From: JAFAGO01 sp031987605
GTDB lineage: Bacteria > Bacteroidota > Bacteroidia > Flavobacteriales > Weeksellaceae
NCBI GenBank assembly: GCA_031987605.1
Contig: DALZZF010000011.1
Span: forward strand, 24,845 to 88,844
Direction: 5' to 3'
Length of the DNA stretch: 64,000 bases
Of the stretch, positions 1 through 8,945 are shown one piece after another (the first letter of the stretch is position 1; the number at the start of each line of letters is the position of its first letter). The position numbers and the translations under genes were made by a program. Under the pieces are notes generated by a model, which was not told where the DNA came from, did no database searches, and saw nothing but the letters and a program-made list of their open reading frames with translations.

Positions 1-206
1 GAACCGGAGAACCAATCCACGTTCTTTGCAGAATGCCGAACGCTAAAAATGTAGAAATCAAAGACTATACATTGCACGATGCGGTAGAAGAATATTTGGC
101 AGAAAAAAGAATTGTAAATCCGAAAATAGACGGACGATCGATTGCTATAGATTTGGACGTTAATGCGTTTTCACAAATGCCGGAAACGGGATATTCTTTC
201 AAATAA
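1..206 (+). CDS. C-terminal part of an unidentified protein
   Basis: An open frame enters from the window edge (codons from base 3) and ends with TAA at 204-206, giving about 67 residues ending in PETGYSFK. The translation is clean and protein-like (TGEPIHVLCRMPN near its start), but I do not recognise the family. Only 23 bases separate it from the downstream TlpA-like gene, so the two are probably co-transcribed. Function is not assigned. Confidence 0.55.
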   Translation, partial: TGEPIHVLCRMPNAKNVEIKDYTLHDAVEEYLAEKRIVNPKIDGRSIAIDLDVNAFSQMPETGYSFK

Positions 207-229
207 AAATAAATTCTTTAAAACAAAAA

Positions 230-781
230 ATGGTACATTTAAAAAATATTTTTATCACTATTGGAATGGTTACCAACTTTTTCCTAGTTGGTTTAGCAAG
301 CTGTTCTAATAAAGGGGATGATAAAAAATCACAAAAACCTGAAACCGAAATTTCAGCTTCAACATCGGTAACTGAAAATGTAATCTTTCAGGATGTTCAG
401 GGAAAAACATTTTCTTTACATGAACTAAAAGGAAAAGTAGTCTTCATTAATTTTTGGGCAACATGGTGTCCTCCTTGTATTCATGAGATGCCTTCTATCA
501 ACAAGTTGAAATCTACATTTCATGAAAATGAAAACATCGTCTTTCTTATGGTAGATATGGATCAGAATTTTAAAAAATCTATTCCATTTATGGAGAAAAA
601 CAAATACAACCTTCCGGTGTATATTACAAAAAGTGAAATTCCCGGTGAATTGTTTTCTGGTGCACTTCCAACCACGATTATCCTTAATAAAAATGGAGAA
701 ATCGAAGCCCGGATTTTAGGCGGTCAAGATTATTCTTCTCCAGCCATTGTCAAAACACTAAAGGAATTGACAGAGAAATAA
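230..781 (+). CDS. TlpA/ResA-like thioredoxin lipoprotein
   Basis: The protein has 183 aa. An N-terminal hydrophobic segment ends in a lipobox (LASC, Cys25), so it is predicted to be an exported, lipid-anchored protein. Residues about 50-180 form a thioredoxin-like fold with the redox motif FWATWCPPC (Cys80 and Cys83), typical of TlpA/ResA extracytoplasmic thiol reductases that reduce cytochrome c, copper-site or other periplasmic cysteines. It follows the truncated gene by 23 bases and ends at a strong hairpin shared with the convergent thioredoxin gene. The substrate cannot be inferred from sequence. The family call is secure; the specific role is unknown. Confidence 0.88.
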   Translation: MVHLKNIFITIGMVTNFFLVGLASCSNKGDDKKSQKPETEISASTSVTENVIFQDVQGKTFSLHELKGKVVFINFWATWCPPCIHEMPSINKLKSTFHENENIVFLMVDMDQNFKKSIPFMEKNKYNLPVYITKSEIPGELFSGALPTTIILNKNGEIEARILGGQDYSSPAIVKTLKELTEK

Positions 782-783
782 GT

Positions 784-823
784 TAAAAAAATGTTCTCAC
801 TTTTTGCTGAGAACATTTTTTTA
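784..823. terminator. Bidirectional intrinsic terminator
   Basis: A perfect inverted repeat, ATGTTCTCA (791-799) and TGAGAACAT (807-815), is flanked by an A-run on the left and a T-run on the right. It lies between the convergent TlpA-like gene (ends 781) and thioredoxin gene (ends 852), so it can stop transcription from both sides. Confidence 0.85.
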
Positions 824-851
824 TTTGAATTATGGATAATCTCGCACTATA

Positions 852-1145
852 TTAAAGATTTTCCTTAATTAATCTTTCCAGTTCATTGGTAGGAAATACA
901 CCAGATTGTTTCCAACGGATTTCTCCATTTTTGAAAATAATGAGTGTAGGCACACTTCGTATCTGGTATTGTGCTGCTACTTGTGGGTTTTGATCGACAT
1001 CTATTTTAATAATACTTGCAGTATCGCCTACTCGTTGTTTGAGTTCTTCCAAAATCGGAGCCTGCATTTTGCAAGGACCACACCATGTTGCGAAAAAATC
1101 GACTAATACCGGTTTGTCCTGATTAATAATTTCTTGAAATTTCAT
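852..1145 (-). CDS. Thioredoxin
   Basis: A small cytosolic protein of 97 aa, slightly shorter than classical thioredoxin (about 105-110 aa). It carries the canonical active site ATWCGPCK (Cys22, Cys25) and the cis-Pro region SVPT. It is a disulfide reductase. It is the last gene of a minus-strand cluster with a rhodanese (35 bases upstream) and an MBL-rhodanese protein, which suggests that it turns over persulfide or disulfide intermediates in sulfane-sulfur handling. The start codon sits next to an AT-rich leader typical of Bacteroidota. The family is certain; the pathway link is inferred from context. Confidence 0.9.
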   Translation of the reverse strand: MKFQEIINQDKPVLVDFFATWCGPCKMQAPILEELKQRVGDTASIIKIDVDQNPQVAAQYQIRSVPTLIIFKNGEIRWKQSGVFPTNELERLIKENL

Positions 1146-1180
1146 TTATATAAAGCTTTACTTTTTGTTATTCTGTACTT

Positions 1181-1552
1181 TTACTTTTGACTTTGTACAT
1201 CTAAAACATTTTTCCATGTTCCACCATCGGTTACATTCTGAAATCCGTTTTGTTCCAATATTTTTTTCGCCTGACTGCTTCTGTTCCCACTTCTGCAGAA
1301 AACGACAATATTCTGTTTGTTTTTGAATTTATCCAATTCATTTCCAATGGAACTTAGAGGAATATTCACCGCATTTTTCGCACTCCCTGATGAAAATTCC
1401 TGCGGTGTTCTCACATCCACCAGAAAAGCATTCTCTTGAAGAACCGTTTTTAGCTGACCGTTATCTCTCTGACTAAAAAAACCGTTAAATTGCAAGAACA
1501 GGAGCAAAATTGCAACACCAATTAATATTCTTACGCTATTTTTTCTATTCAT
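1181..1552 (-). CDS. Membrane-anchored single-domain rhodanese
   Basis: The protein has 123 aa. Residues about 8-24 are hydrophobic (signal anchor), so the rhodanese domain probably lies on the periplasmic side. The active-site loop VFCRSGNRS is intact, with Cys86 as the persulfide-forming cysteine, and FLVDVRTPQEF marks the start of the domain. Rhodaneses move sulfane sulfur between thiols. The gene is 20 bases downstream of the MBL-rhodanese gene and 35 bases upstream of a thioredoxin gene, which fits a sulfur-transfer operon. The acceptor molecule is unknown. Confidence 0.88.
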   Translation of the reverse strand: MNRKNSVRILIGVAILLLFLQFNGFFSQRDNGQLKTVLQENAFLVDVRTPQEFSSGSAKNAVNIPLSSIGNELDKFKNKQNIVVFCRSGNRSSQAKKILEQNGFQNVTDGGTWKNVLDVQSQK

Positions 1553-1572
1553 GTGTACATTTGATTTTTTAA

Positions 1573-3039
1573 TTATTGGGCAAGTTCATTCTTCTTTTCT
1601 TTCCATTCGTTAATTCCACCAGAATAATTCAGAATGTTTTCAAAACCGTTTTTTACAAGAATGGAATAAGCGATTGCCGCTCTTGTTCCGCTTTGGCAAT
1701 GGATGATGACAGGTTCTTTTTTATTGATTTTATCAAGATTTTTTTCAAGTGTATTCAATGCTATGTTTTCAACACCTTTGATATGACCATTTTTGTATTC
1801 GCTTTCGGTACGAACATCAATTTTCTGAATGTTTTTGTTTTCCAAATACGATTTAAAAGTATCTGTATCAATGGTTTTTACTTTTTGTAAAGATAAGTTG
1901 TAATCTGAAGGATTGGTAATGTAACCATAAATATTGTCCATTCCGATACGCATCAGTTTTCGGGTAAGGTCTTCGATTTGGTTTTCATCTGCAACCAAAA
2001 CAATTTGATTTTGATAATCAACAATCGAACCGACAAACGTAGAAAATGTTTTCATATTTTCAATCAGAAGACTCCCAGGAATATACCCTTTTCCCGAAGT
2101 TGCTTTTGGGCGGGCATCTATTACGAGTAAACCATTTTTAATCGCATCTTCTGTTTCTTTTTGATTGAGTTTAGCAAGTTTTGGAACTTCAACCAATAGC
2201 GGACGATCTACTCTGTTCAGATGTTTCATCATCGCAAAATATTTTGGCGGAGCGGGTTGTTCACTCAAAATATAGTTTACAAAATCGGATTCTTTTCCCG
2301 AAAATTGTAAAGCTGGATTGGTCAATTTTTCTTGTTTCAAAGTGGATTGCGGAATATTGCTCAAACTTTTCCCACAGAAAGAACCGGCTCCGTGTCCCGG
2401 CCAGATTTCAGTGTTATCGGGTAATTTCAAAAATTTTTCAATAGAATGATAGAGTTGTTTTGCTCCAACTTCCTGCGAACCAATTTGTCCTGCTGCTTTT
2501 TCCAATAAATCAGGACGACCGACATCGCCTACAAAAATAAAATCTCCGGTAATGGCTTTGATTGGATTTTTTGTTCCGTCGGTAACCAAGAAAGTCAGGC
2601 TTTCGGGCGTATGTCCCGGTGTGTGAATGACTTCTATCGTAATACTTCCAACCGAAATTTTATCGCCATTTTTCAGTCCGGTGTGTGGAAAATCGTATTG
2701 CCAGTCTTTTCCGCCTTCGTTAGATAAATACAGCGGTGCTTTCGTAACTGCTGCGAGTTCTCTCGAACCACTGAGAAAGTCTGCGTGAATATGAGTTTCG
2801 GTAATTTTCGTTATTTTCAGATTGTTTGTCTGAGCTATTTCCAGATAAGTGTCAATGTCTCTTTTAGGGTCGATTACAATCACTTCTTTGGTTTCTGTAT
2901 CGCCGATCACATAACTTGCCTGTGATAGTGTTTCGTCATAAACACGTTCAAAGAAAAGAGTTTGTGCAAATGAGGAATTCGATAGGAAGAGTACGGCTAC
3001 AGACCAAAGAAAACTGTTTTTTAAAAAGATGGATTTCAT
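1573..3039 (-). CDS. Exported MBL-fold / tandem rhodanese protein (persulfide dioxygenase-like)
   Basis: The protein has 488 aa. A signal peptide ends near NSSFAQ (about residue 26). A metallo-beta-lactamase domain (about 30-250) follows, with THIHADFLSG (His83, His85, Asp87), IHTPGHT, ITGDF and PGHGAG metal-ligand motifs as in ETHE1-type persulfide dioxygenases and glyoxalase II. Two rhodanese domains follow. The first (about 295-370) has lost the active-site Cys (LVADENQ in its place). The second has an intact HCQSGTR loop with Cys448. The architecture matches BLH-type MBL-rhodanese fusions that oxidise or transfer persulfide sulfur. It leads the cluster with the rhodanese and thioredoxin. 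A GTAAC-N4-GTTAC box lies about 110 bases upstream of the start. Confidence 0.85.
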   Translation of the reverse strand: MKSIFLKNSFLWSVAVLFLSNSSFAQTLFFERVYDETLSQASYVIGDTETKEVIVIDPKRDIDTYLEIAQTNNLKITKITETHIHADFLSGSRELAAVTKAPLYLSNEGGKDWQYDFPHTGLKNGDKISVGSITIEVIHTPGHTPESLTFLVTDGTKNPIKAITGDFIFVGDVGRPDLLEKAAGQIGSQEVGAKQLYHSIEKFLKLPDNTEIWPGHGAGSFCGKSLSNIPQSTLKQEKLTNPALQFSGKESDFVNYILSEQPAPPKYFAMMKHLNRVDRPLLVEVPKLAKLNQKETEDAIKNGLLVIDARPKATSGKGYIPGSLLIENMKTFSTFVGSIVDYQNQIVLVADENQIEDLTRKLMRIGMDNIYGYITNPSDYNLSLQKVKTIDTDTFKSYLENKNIQKIDVRTESEYKNGHIKGVENIALNTLEKNLDKINKKEPVIIHCQSGTRAAIAYSILVKNGFENILNYSGGINEWKEKKNELAQ

Positions 3040-3148
3040 ATATTAATTGCTTTTAATTTTAAGTTCTATATTATCTACACTACTCTTTTGGGTTTGGGAA
3101 TAGTGCAATAACAAATCCTCAAAATTAGCAATTCCCATTTTGGCGGAA

Positions 3149-3164
3149 AGTAACATAGGTTACA
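3149..3164. promoter_or_regulatory. GTAAC-N4-GTTAC operator, copy 1
   Basis: GTAACATAGGTTAC (3150-3163) is a perfect inverted repeat with 5-bp arms and a 4-bp spacer, 111 bases upstream of the MBL-rhodanese start. The same palindrome occurs upstream of three other minus-strand units in this window. The geometry (5-4-5) resembles Crp/Fnr-family operators, but the cognate regulator is not proven. Confidence 0.6.
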
Positions 3165-3225
3165 TAGGATGCAGGAATAAAAAAATATTCAAAAAAGCAA
3201 TTGTTCCATTTTTTAATCTTTCAAC

Positions 3226-3867
3226 CTATTCTTTGTTGGTCTCAAAATAGATATTCGGTCTTCCAAAAATCCATTTTACGAATGAAACAACCAATGCAAT
3301 CGGAATTATGAATATAGCGGCTATAATCATTCCGTATTCATACAACAAAGAACTATCTGAATAAGGTTTCCCTTTCTTTCTGGCACGGAGTGCACTCATT
3401 GGTAAGCCAATCATATTGCCCATCAGCATCAGTTGAATGGCAGCTAATATAATTCTTGCTTTTTCTTTTCCGTATTCTTTTACAATGGATTCGTATGTTT
3501 CCATTTCGGGCAATCCACGTGTTTCGGCATAATGTTGAGCAAATAGGACAGCTTTCGATTCTTCGGGTTTGACAAAGCTTTTGTCTCCCGTAAGGAAACC
3601 CGATATTTCATCGTTATTCATTCCCATTTTTAATGCCATCTGCGTATGGGCGTATGAACATACGGCACAAGAGTTGACCTCAGTTACTGCCAGTTGCAAT
3701 CTTTCTAAAAATTGTTCATCAATGGTGTTCTGTTTTTTATTTTTGATAAATACTATTGCTGACCTCGGTGCTAATACCAGCGAACGAAATAGTTCCGATA
3801 AAGAAACTTTTCTTTTATACGAAGTTTGATTTTCAATGTTTTGAGGTATAGATATGTTATTGTTCAT
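3226..3867 (-). CDS. AhpD-like / carboxymuconolactone decarboxylase family membrane protein
   Basis: The protein has 213 aa. The AhpD-type redox motif CAVCSYAH (Cys67, Cys70, His74) is intact, so this is a thiol-dependent peroxidase-like protein rather than a true decarboxylase. A strongly hydrophobic segment near the C-terminus (about residues 178-200) predicts one membrane anchor, which is unusual for AhpD. It is the last gene of the TetR-TolC-HlyD-ABC efflux operon (5 bases after the ATPase gene), which suggests a role in coping with the same oxidative or electrophilic stress. The substrate is unknown. Confidence 0.8.
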   Translation of the reverse strand: MNNNISIPQNIENQTSYKRKVSLSELFRSLVLAPRSAIVFIKNKKQNTIDEQFLERLQLAVTEVNSCAVCSYAHTQMALKMGMNNDEISGFLTGDKSFVKPEESKAVLFAQHYAETRGLPEMETYESIVKEYGKEKARIILAAIQLMLMGNMIGLPMSALRARKKGKPYSDSSLLYEYGMIIAAIFIIPIALVVSFVKWIFGRPNIYFETNKE

Positions 3868-3872
3868 TGTAT

Positions 3873-4565
3873 TTAATTTGTATGTCCGCCAATGATGTTT
3901 CCGTCTTTCATTTCTATGGTTCGGTCACTTTTTTGAGCGAATTCATCATCGTGGGTTACAGCGATAATGGTCTGTCCAAAACTGCGGGTCAGGTCTTTGA
4001 AAATATCAAAAACAATGTCTGTATTTTTACTGTCCAAATTACCTGTTGGCTCATCACCCATAATAATCAACGGATCATTAATTAACGCTCTGGCAATGGC
4101 AACACGTTGTTGCTGTCCACCCGAAAGTTTATTCGCAGGTTTGAGAGCCTGATCTTCCATACCCAGCATTTTTAACTTTTCATAAGCCCGTTCTTCTATT
4201 TCTTTTGGTGAAAACTTACCTAATTTCAGTGCGGGAATCATCACATTTTTCAGACAGGTAAATTCTGACAGCAGGTAATGAAACTGGAATACAAAACCTA
4301 TTTTTTCGTTTCGGATTGCAGCCAGTTCATCAACCGATTTTCCGGTAATTAATTCATTATCTATCATTAAATTTCCACTATAGTCTCTGTCCATAGTGGA
4401 GAGGATATAGAGCAAAGTAGATTTACCACTCCCTGACTTCCCGACAAGTGTTAAGAATTCTCCTCTCTCTACTTCAAAACCAATATTTTTCAACACCTGA
4501 AATTCTACCGGGTCATAAAAATACTTGTCGATATTTTCTGTTTTTAAAACGATATTTTTATCCAT
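3873..4565 (-). CDS. ABC transporter ATP-binding protein (MacB/LolD type)
   Basis: The protein has 230 aa, the usual size for this family. It shows Walker A GKSGSGKST (residues 42-50), a Q-loop near FVFQFH, the signature LSGGQQQR (147-154), Walker B IIMGDEPTGNLDSKN (about 167-181) and a switch His (VTHDDE). GNLDS is typical of the LolD/MacB/FtsE group, which drives mechanotransmission rather than ordinary import. It pairs with the FtsX-type permease immediately upstream (3 bases apart) and with the HlyD-like adaptor and TolC, so it probably powers tripartite export from the periplasm. The substrate is unknown. Confidence 0.93.
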   Translation of the reverse strand: MDKNIVLKTENIDKYFYDPVEFQVLKNIGFEVERGEFLTLVGKSGSGKSTLLYILSTMDRDYSGNLMIDNELITGKSVDELAAIRNEKIGFVFQFHYLLSEFTCLKNVMIPALKLGKFSPKEIEERAYEKLKMLGMEDQALKPANKLSGGQQQRVAIARALINDPLIIMGDEPTGNLDSKNTDIVFDIFKDLTRSFGQTIIAVTHDDEFAQKSDRTIEMKDGNIIGGHTN

Positions 4566-4568
4566 GAT

Positions 4569-5792
4569 TTACTTTCTAAAAATGCTGACCGGATCTACTT
4601 TTGCTGCTTTACGGGCTGGAATGTATCCGGCAAAAAATGTAATCACTAAGCCCATAACAATTCCCTGAATGAATTTCTGCAGTTCATAATCTACAGGAAA
4701 GTATCCTATGTCACCACCGATGTAAACCTTTTTCAACAAGGTAATCATTAGCAATGCCATCAACATTCCGCCAACTACACCGATCAAGCCAATAGATAAT
4801 GCCTGCGTTACAAAAATCCGTATCACGTCGTTCCCTTTAAAACCAATAGCCTTTAATATGGCAATGTCATTTATTTTTTGGGAAACGGTCATGTTCAGGA
4901 TATTGTAAATGCCAAAACCGGCAATGAGCATAATGGCTGTAGAGACAAAATTGATCATAATGAACCGCATTTTGCTGAGTGCCATCAGCGATTCGTTACT
5001 CTCTTTCCAATCTTCGGATTTGTATCCGGTTAATTGAGATAACTTTTCAGCAACGGCTGCCGCCTGGTGCGGATCTTTTACATTGACACTGATGTCTGTT
5101 ACATACACATTGTTTTCTTTGAGCAATTGCTGAGCGGTGTATAGATTAACGTACGATTTGGTGTCGTCGGCAGTTGAATTAAATGATCGAAAAATACCTG
5201 CTACACGCAGGTTCTTAGTTACACCTTTTTGTGATGTAAGATTGATGTTATCACCAAGTGCCAAGTTCATTTTTTCTACTATTCCTATACCGATTACGAT
5301 GCCGTTCGGGTCGGATTTCAGGGTTTCAAATTTGCCTTCAACCATTGATGATGTAATGCTGTACATCATATCTGCTTCATCTGGCTTTATCCCGATGCTT
5401 AATCCACTCACTTGAGTTCTTCCGTTATTATAAAACACGCTTGTGTTTACCTGGGCTGTTACCACAGTTACTTCCTTTTGCTGTTGTACCATTTCTGCAA
5501 TACCGTTCGGGTTAATGATAGTATTGACTTTGGGTACTACTTTCGGATTAGAAATCAGGTACTCGGCAGCAGTATCACTTACCAGATTTTTGCTGATGAC
5601 ATCATCATTGTACAACCGAATATGTGGCGTATTTTTGAAAATATTTTCGTCAGATGCTTTATCAAAACCAACCAGTAAACTGTTCATGAAAATATAGATT
5701 GACATTCCGAGCAATACCCCAAGAACGGCTACAGCAGTCATTTTTTTGCCCGAAAACAGATAGGTTCTGGCTATGTCTGTATTAATATTCAT
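4569..5792 (-). CDS. FtsX/MacB-type ABC permease
   Basis: The protein has 407 aa. One N-terminal membrane helix (about 17-37) is followed by a large periplasmic domain (about 40-270) and three C-terminal helices (about 280-305, 330-352, 375-395). This is the MacB_PCD plus FtsX layout with four helices. The QKINDIAILKAIGF segment is characteristic of the coupling helix region. With the ATPase, adaptor and TolC it forms a MacAB-TolC-like export machine in the inner membrane. The operon order is adaptor, permease, ATPase with gaps of 3-4 bases. Confidence 0.92.
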   Translation of the reverse strand: MNINTDIARTYLFSGKKMTAVAVLGVLLGMSIYIFMNSLLVGFDKASDENIFKNTPHIRLYNDDVISKNLVSDTAAEYLISNPKVVPKVNTIINPNGIAEMVQQQKEVTVVTAQVNTSVFYNNGRTQVSGLSIGIKPDEADMMYSITSSMVEGKFETLKSDPNGIVIGIGIVEKMNLALGDNINLTSQKGVTKNLRVAGIFRSFNSTADDTKSYVNLYTAQQLLKENNVYVTDISVNVKDPHQAAAVAEKLSQLTGYKSEDWKESNESLMALSKMRFIMINFVSTAIMLIAGFGIYNILNMTVSQKINDIAILKAIGFKGNDVIRIFVTQALSIGLIGVVGGMLMALLMITLLKKVYIGGDIGYFPVDYELQKFIQGIVMGLVITFFAGYIPARKAAKVDPVSIFRK

Positions 5793-5796
5793 CAGT

Positions 5797-6888
5797 CTAA
5801 GGTTTTATATGTTCCAGAATATCATCTTTGCTAATTCCTTCCAATATTTCTACATATTCGGTAGAAATGATACCTGTTTTTACAACAACGGGTTCGTCTT
5901 TTCCTTTTAGTTTTACCTTATTTCCAAAGCCCAAATAACTTCTCGGAATTAATAAAGCATTCTTCTTTTCGCTTGTCAAAATATTGGCTTCCAACTGTGT
6001 GCCGTAAATACTACTTGAAGGTGCTTCATTCAGCAACACTTTTACAACAAATGATTGTGTTTTTTCATCAAATGCAGCCACTATTTCACTGATTTTGCCT
6101 TCGTACACGTTGCTTTTATCTGTGTTAAACTGAATATAAACCAATTGTCCCAATTTTATTTTTCCGATGCTTTTTTCATCTACATTCAATACCACTTCCG
6201 GTTTGCTGTCATCAGCAATTGTCGCAACAATATCTCCTTTTCTGACATAATCACCTGTTGATTTAAGCTTGTTGACAATCGTACCATTTTGAGGTATTAT
6301 CAGTTGATTGTATCGTTCTATCACTTTGCTGTTTTGTAGCTGATTTTTGTTAAAAATTTGCTGTATTTTGGCACGTTGCAACAGTTCTGTTTTTTGCTTT
6401 TTTAAGGCATTCAGCTGTGCCAGTGAATTTTTTGCTGCCAGTTGCATATTTTCAAATTCTACCTTGGCTACACTTTGCTTTTGGAAAAGTCGTTCATAAC
6501 GTTCAGCTTGTTGTTTATCTTGCTCGTATTTGCTTTCTGCATAGCGAATGTTTTGTTCCAGTTGCTGAATGGCAGGCGAATTTTCCGTTAGGTTTTCGTT
6601 GGCAATGGTTAATTGCTCCTCTGCCGAATGCGTATTGATACGGTTAGACGGATTGTCGATAACCGCAATAACCTTTCCTATATTCACTTTGTCTCCCACC
6701 TCAAAATTGGCTTCTGTAAGTATGCCATCTGTTTGTGCCGTGAGATGATAGGCATCATCCCAATCGAGCATTCCCGATGCAAAAACTAATTCTTTTATAT
6801 CTTTTACCACCGGCTGTGCTTCTTCTTTTGAACCACAGGATTGTAGTGTAGCGAACAGTACAATGGTAACGAACAACTTTATTTTCAT
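5797..6888 (-). CDS. Efflux periplasmic adaptor lipoprotein (HlyD/MacA-like)
   Basis: The protein has 363 aa. The N-terminus ends in a lipobox (LQSC, Cys18), giving a lipid-anchored periplasmic protein. A lipoyl-like half (EANFEVGDKVNIGKVIAVID) is followed by a long coiled-coil hairpin (about 75-190, rich in Gln, Glu and Lys), a second lipoyl half (GTIVNKLKSTGDYVRKGDIVATI) and a beta-barrel domain. This is the membrane-fusion protein architecture linking the inner-membrane pump to TolC. It sits between tolC-like and permease genes with 3-4 base gaps, so they act as one complex. Confidence 0.9.
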   Translation of the reverse strand: MKIKLFVTIVLFATLQSCGSKEEAQPVVKDIKELVFASGMLDWDDAYHLTAQTDGILTEANFEVGDKVNIGKVIAVIDNPSNRINTHSAEEQLTIANENLTENSPAIQQLEQNIRYAESKYEQDKQQAERYERLFQKQSVAKVEFENMQLAAKNSLAQLNALKKQKTELLQRAKIQQIFNKNQLQNSKVIERYNQLIIPQNGTIVNKLKSTGDYVRKGDIVATIADDSKPEVVLNVDEKSIGKIKLGQLVYIQFNTDKSNVYEGKISEIVAAFDEKTQSFVVKVLLNEAPSSSIYGTQLEANILTSEKKNALLIPRSYLGFGNKVKLKGKDEPVVVKTGIISTEYVEILEGISKDDILEHIKP

Positions 6889-6891
6889 AGT

Positions 6892-8217
6892 TTAAAACTT
6901 ATTATTGATGATAATTTTATTTTCACTAAATCCAATGCCTGCCAAAGCTGTAATAACATTTAGCTGGCTCAGCAGCATATCCGTTTGTGCAGTAAGTAAT
7001 TTGTCTAAGGGCAGAATATTTTCCTGATATTGATTGAAGTATTTCTGATAAGTATCTTCTTTCAAGGTTTGAATTTTCTTAAAATTTTCGAGCTGTGAAG
7101 ATGCTTTTTCGTACTCCACCAACAAATTGCTATTGCGGGTTTCGTTTTCACGCAAAAAGTGAATACGATCATTTTCCGCCATTTGCCATTGCATTTTTTT
7201 CTCTTTTACCGCCGAATATTTTGAAACGGTAGTAGGTAAATCCCAACTCAAACGAAGACCAACGTAATTAAAATCAATCCAATTGGAATTAGGGTGAAAA
7301 AAGGACTCATTACTCAAGTTTTGCCAATTAAAGGAAGATACAAATCCCAAAACGGGTAACTGTTGTTTTTGTGCCGCTTTCCATTCCTGTTCTGCCACTT
7401 TTCCTCTCAGCTGATAATGGTTTACCCATAAATTGTTGTTTGCTTCTGTCAATATTTGTTTATGATCAAAATCTCGAATGTTTTGATTTAAAATAGGACT
7501 GGCTTCATTCTCGAAAAACAAAGCAAGATTTTGCTGTTGGATTTGGATATTATATTGCAATTGCGAAAGCTGATCCTGTAATCGAATGAGGTTCACTTCG
7601 GCTTCGTTTACATCTTGTTTGCGTACAAGCCCTTCTCCAAACCTGTTACTTACGATGGTTAAAATTTGTTTTGCAATGACGATATTCTGCTCTACCATCT
7701 GTTGCTGTCCCTGAAACGATAAGATATTAAAGTAAATGCCATTCAACTGGTCATAAATAGTCCATTCGTTTATTTTTTGCTGATTGGCTACCAGTTCCTG
7801 ATTGGTTTTGGCAAGTTTTATACGGCTTATATTTCCAAGGTTAATAATATCGAACTGCGGTTGTATGCTGAATGTGCTGACATATTGCAAACCCATTGTG
7901 ATTTCACGAAAAGAACCGGGCAAACCGCCGAAAACTTCAGCAGGAATATAATTGGTTTGCAAATTTATATTATCAATAACCTGAGCCGATACCGGAATTC
8001 TCGGATTAAAGGCATTTCCAACTGCGGTTTTTCTGGTCAGCTCTGCTAAATTTTGCTGGATGATGTCATTTCTGAAACTGACTTTTTTCTCCTTTGCAAA
8101 GGCAAGTACTTCGTCCAGCGTATGAAATTCTTTCTTCTCCTGTGACCATACCATAAAAGGCAAGAAAAGGATGACTATTAGTAGTTTATGTTTGTGAATA
8201 TTCACTAACTTTTTCAT
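6892..8217 (-). CDS. TolC-family outer-membrane efflux protein
   Basis: The protein has 441 aa with a signal peptide ending near MVWSQ (about residue 25). It is rich in long amphipathic helices (QLSQLQYNIQIQQQNLAL region and the symmetric second half), matching the two-fold repeat of TolC outer-membrane channels. It is the first structural gene after the TetR regulator and precedes the adaptor by 3 bases. It provides the outer-membrane exit duct of the predicted tripartite pump. Family confidence is high; the substrate is unknown. Confidence 0.9.
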   Translation of the reverse strand: MKKLVNIHKHKLLIVILFLPFMVWSQEKKEFHTLDEVLAFAKEKKVSFRNDIIQQNLAELTRKTAVGNAFNPRIPVSAQVIDNINLQTNYIPAEVFGGLPGSFREITMGLQYVSTFSIQPQFDIINLGNISRIKLAKTNQELVANQQKINEWTIYDQLNGIYFNILSFQGQQQMVEQNIVIAKQILTIVSNRFGEGLVRKQDVNEAEVNLIRLQDQLSQLQYNIQIQQQNLALFFENEASPILNQNIRDFDHKQILTEANNNLWVNHYQLRGKVAEQEWKAAQKQQLPVLGFVSSFNWQNLSNESFFHPNSNWIDFNYVGLRLSWDLPTTVSKYSAVKEKKMQWQMAENDRIHFLRENETRNSNLLVEYEKASSQLENFKKIQTLKEDTYQKYFNQYQENILPLDKLLTAQTDMLLSQLNVITALAGIGFSENKIIINNKF

Positions 8218-8235
8218 TAAAAAAAATATTATAAA

Positions 8236-8817
8236 TTAGACCTTTATTAAAGCTAAAATGCTATTCATTGTTTTTTGTCCCTGAACCTCAATATCAAATT
8301 CAAAAGAAGCCAATTTCCACTTTAGCATTTGCAGCCGAAACGTACCCATAACGATATGCACGAGTTCTTCTGAAGCTATTACTGTTCTAAAAATACCTGT
8401 CTCTTGTCCTTCCTTTATCAGGGAATTGAAACGGATGAAATTGGTTTGTAATAATTGCTGTATGGCATTTTTTACCTCATTAGAATTATCAATCAACCCG
8501 TCTGATAAAACAATATTGATGAAGCACGGATTTTGCTTGAAATACGAAAACTGACTTTTAAAAAGTGTTGTAAACTTTTCTTCCGGTGATTGCTTTGTAT
8601 TGATAATGGCATCAAAACGTTGGGTAATATTTTCTGATAAATAAGCAATTAATAGTGTTACGATTGCCTCTTTATTTTTGAAATGACGATACAAAGCACT
8701 TTCTGAAAAATGCATTTCCCGAGCCAAATTTTTAGTTGTAAGCCCTGCAATGCCACTTTCCATCAATATTTTACCTGATGCCTTTATTATTTCCAGCTGT
8801 CTTTCAGACAAATCCAT
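8236..8817 (-). CDS. TetR/AcrR-family transcriptional regulator
   Basis: The protein has 193 aa. The N-terminal helix-turn-helix (about residues 20-48, LTTKNLAREMHFSESALYRHF) is textbook TetR/AcrR. The C-terminal half is a divergent ligand-binding helical domain. It is the promoter-proximal gene of the efflux operon (18 bases before tolC-like), so it probably represses its own operon and responds to a pump substrate. A GTAAC-N4-GTTAC box lies 54 bases upstream of the start; it may be this protein's operator or that of a global Crp/Fnr-type regulator. Confidence 0.92.
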   Translation of the reverse strand: MDLSERQLEIIKASGKILMESGIAGLTTKNLAREMHFSESALYRHFKNKEAIVTLLIAYLSENITQRFDAIINTKQSPEEKFTTLFKSQFSYFKQNPCFINIVLSDGLIDNSNEVKNAIQQLLQTNFIRFNSLIKEGQETGIFRTVIASEELVHIVMGTFRLQMLKWKLASFEFDIEVQGQKTMNSILALIKV

Positions 8818-8870
8818 TTAATCCAAACTATTTTAACAATGCAAAAGTAGTTTGGCTCATTAAGCTACAC

Positions 8871-8886
8871 TGTAACATAGGTTACA
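8871..8886. promoter_or_regulatory. GTAAC-N4-GTTAC operator, copy 2
   Basis: TGTAACATAGGTTACA is a perfect 16-base inverted repeat (6-bp arms, 4-bp spacer) 54 bases upstream of the tetR start. It shares the same spacer (ATAG) as copy 1. The distance matches copies 3 and 4, which suggests a fixed position relative to the promoter. Confidence 0.65.
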
Positions 8887-8890
8887 GAGC

Positions 8891-8924
8891 AAAAAAAACG
8901 AGGACATTTAATCCTCGTTTTTTA
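8891..8924 (-). terminator. Intrinsic terminator after the CMD gene
   Basis: The inverted repeat ACGAGGA (8899-8905) and TCCTCGT (8912-8918) has an A-run on the left and a T-run on the right. Read on the minus strand it ends the gene at 8946-9311 just before the tetR promoter region. The symmetric A/T flanks could also work in the other direction. Confidence 0.8.
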
Positions 8925-8945
8925 CTAAAGCTATTAAGCAGCTTT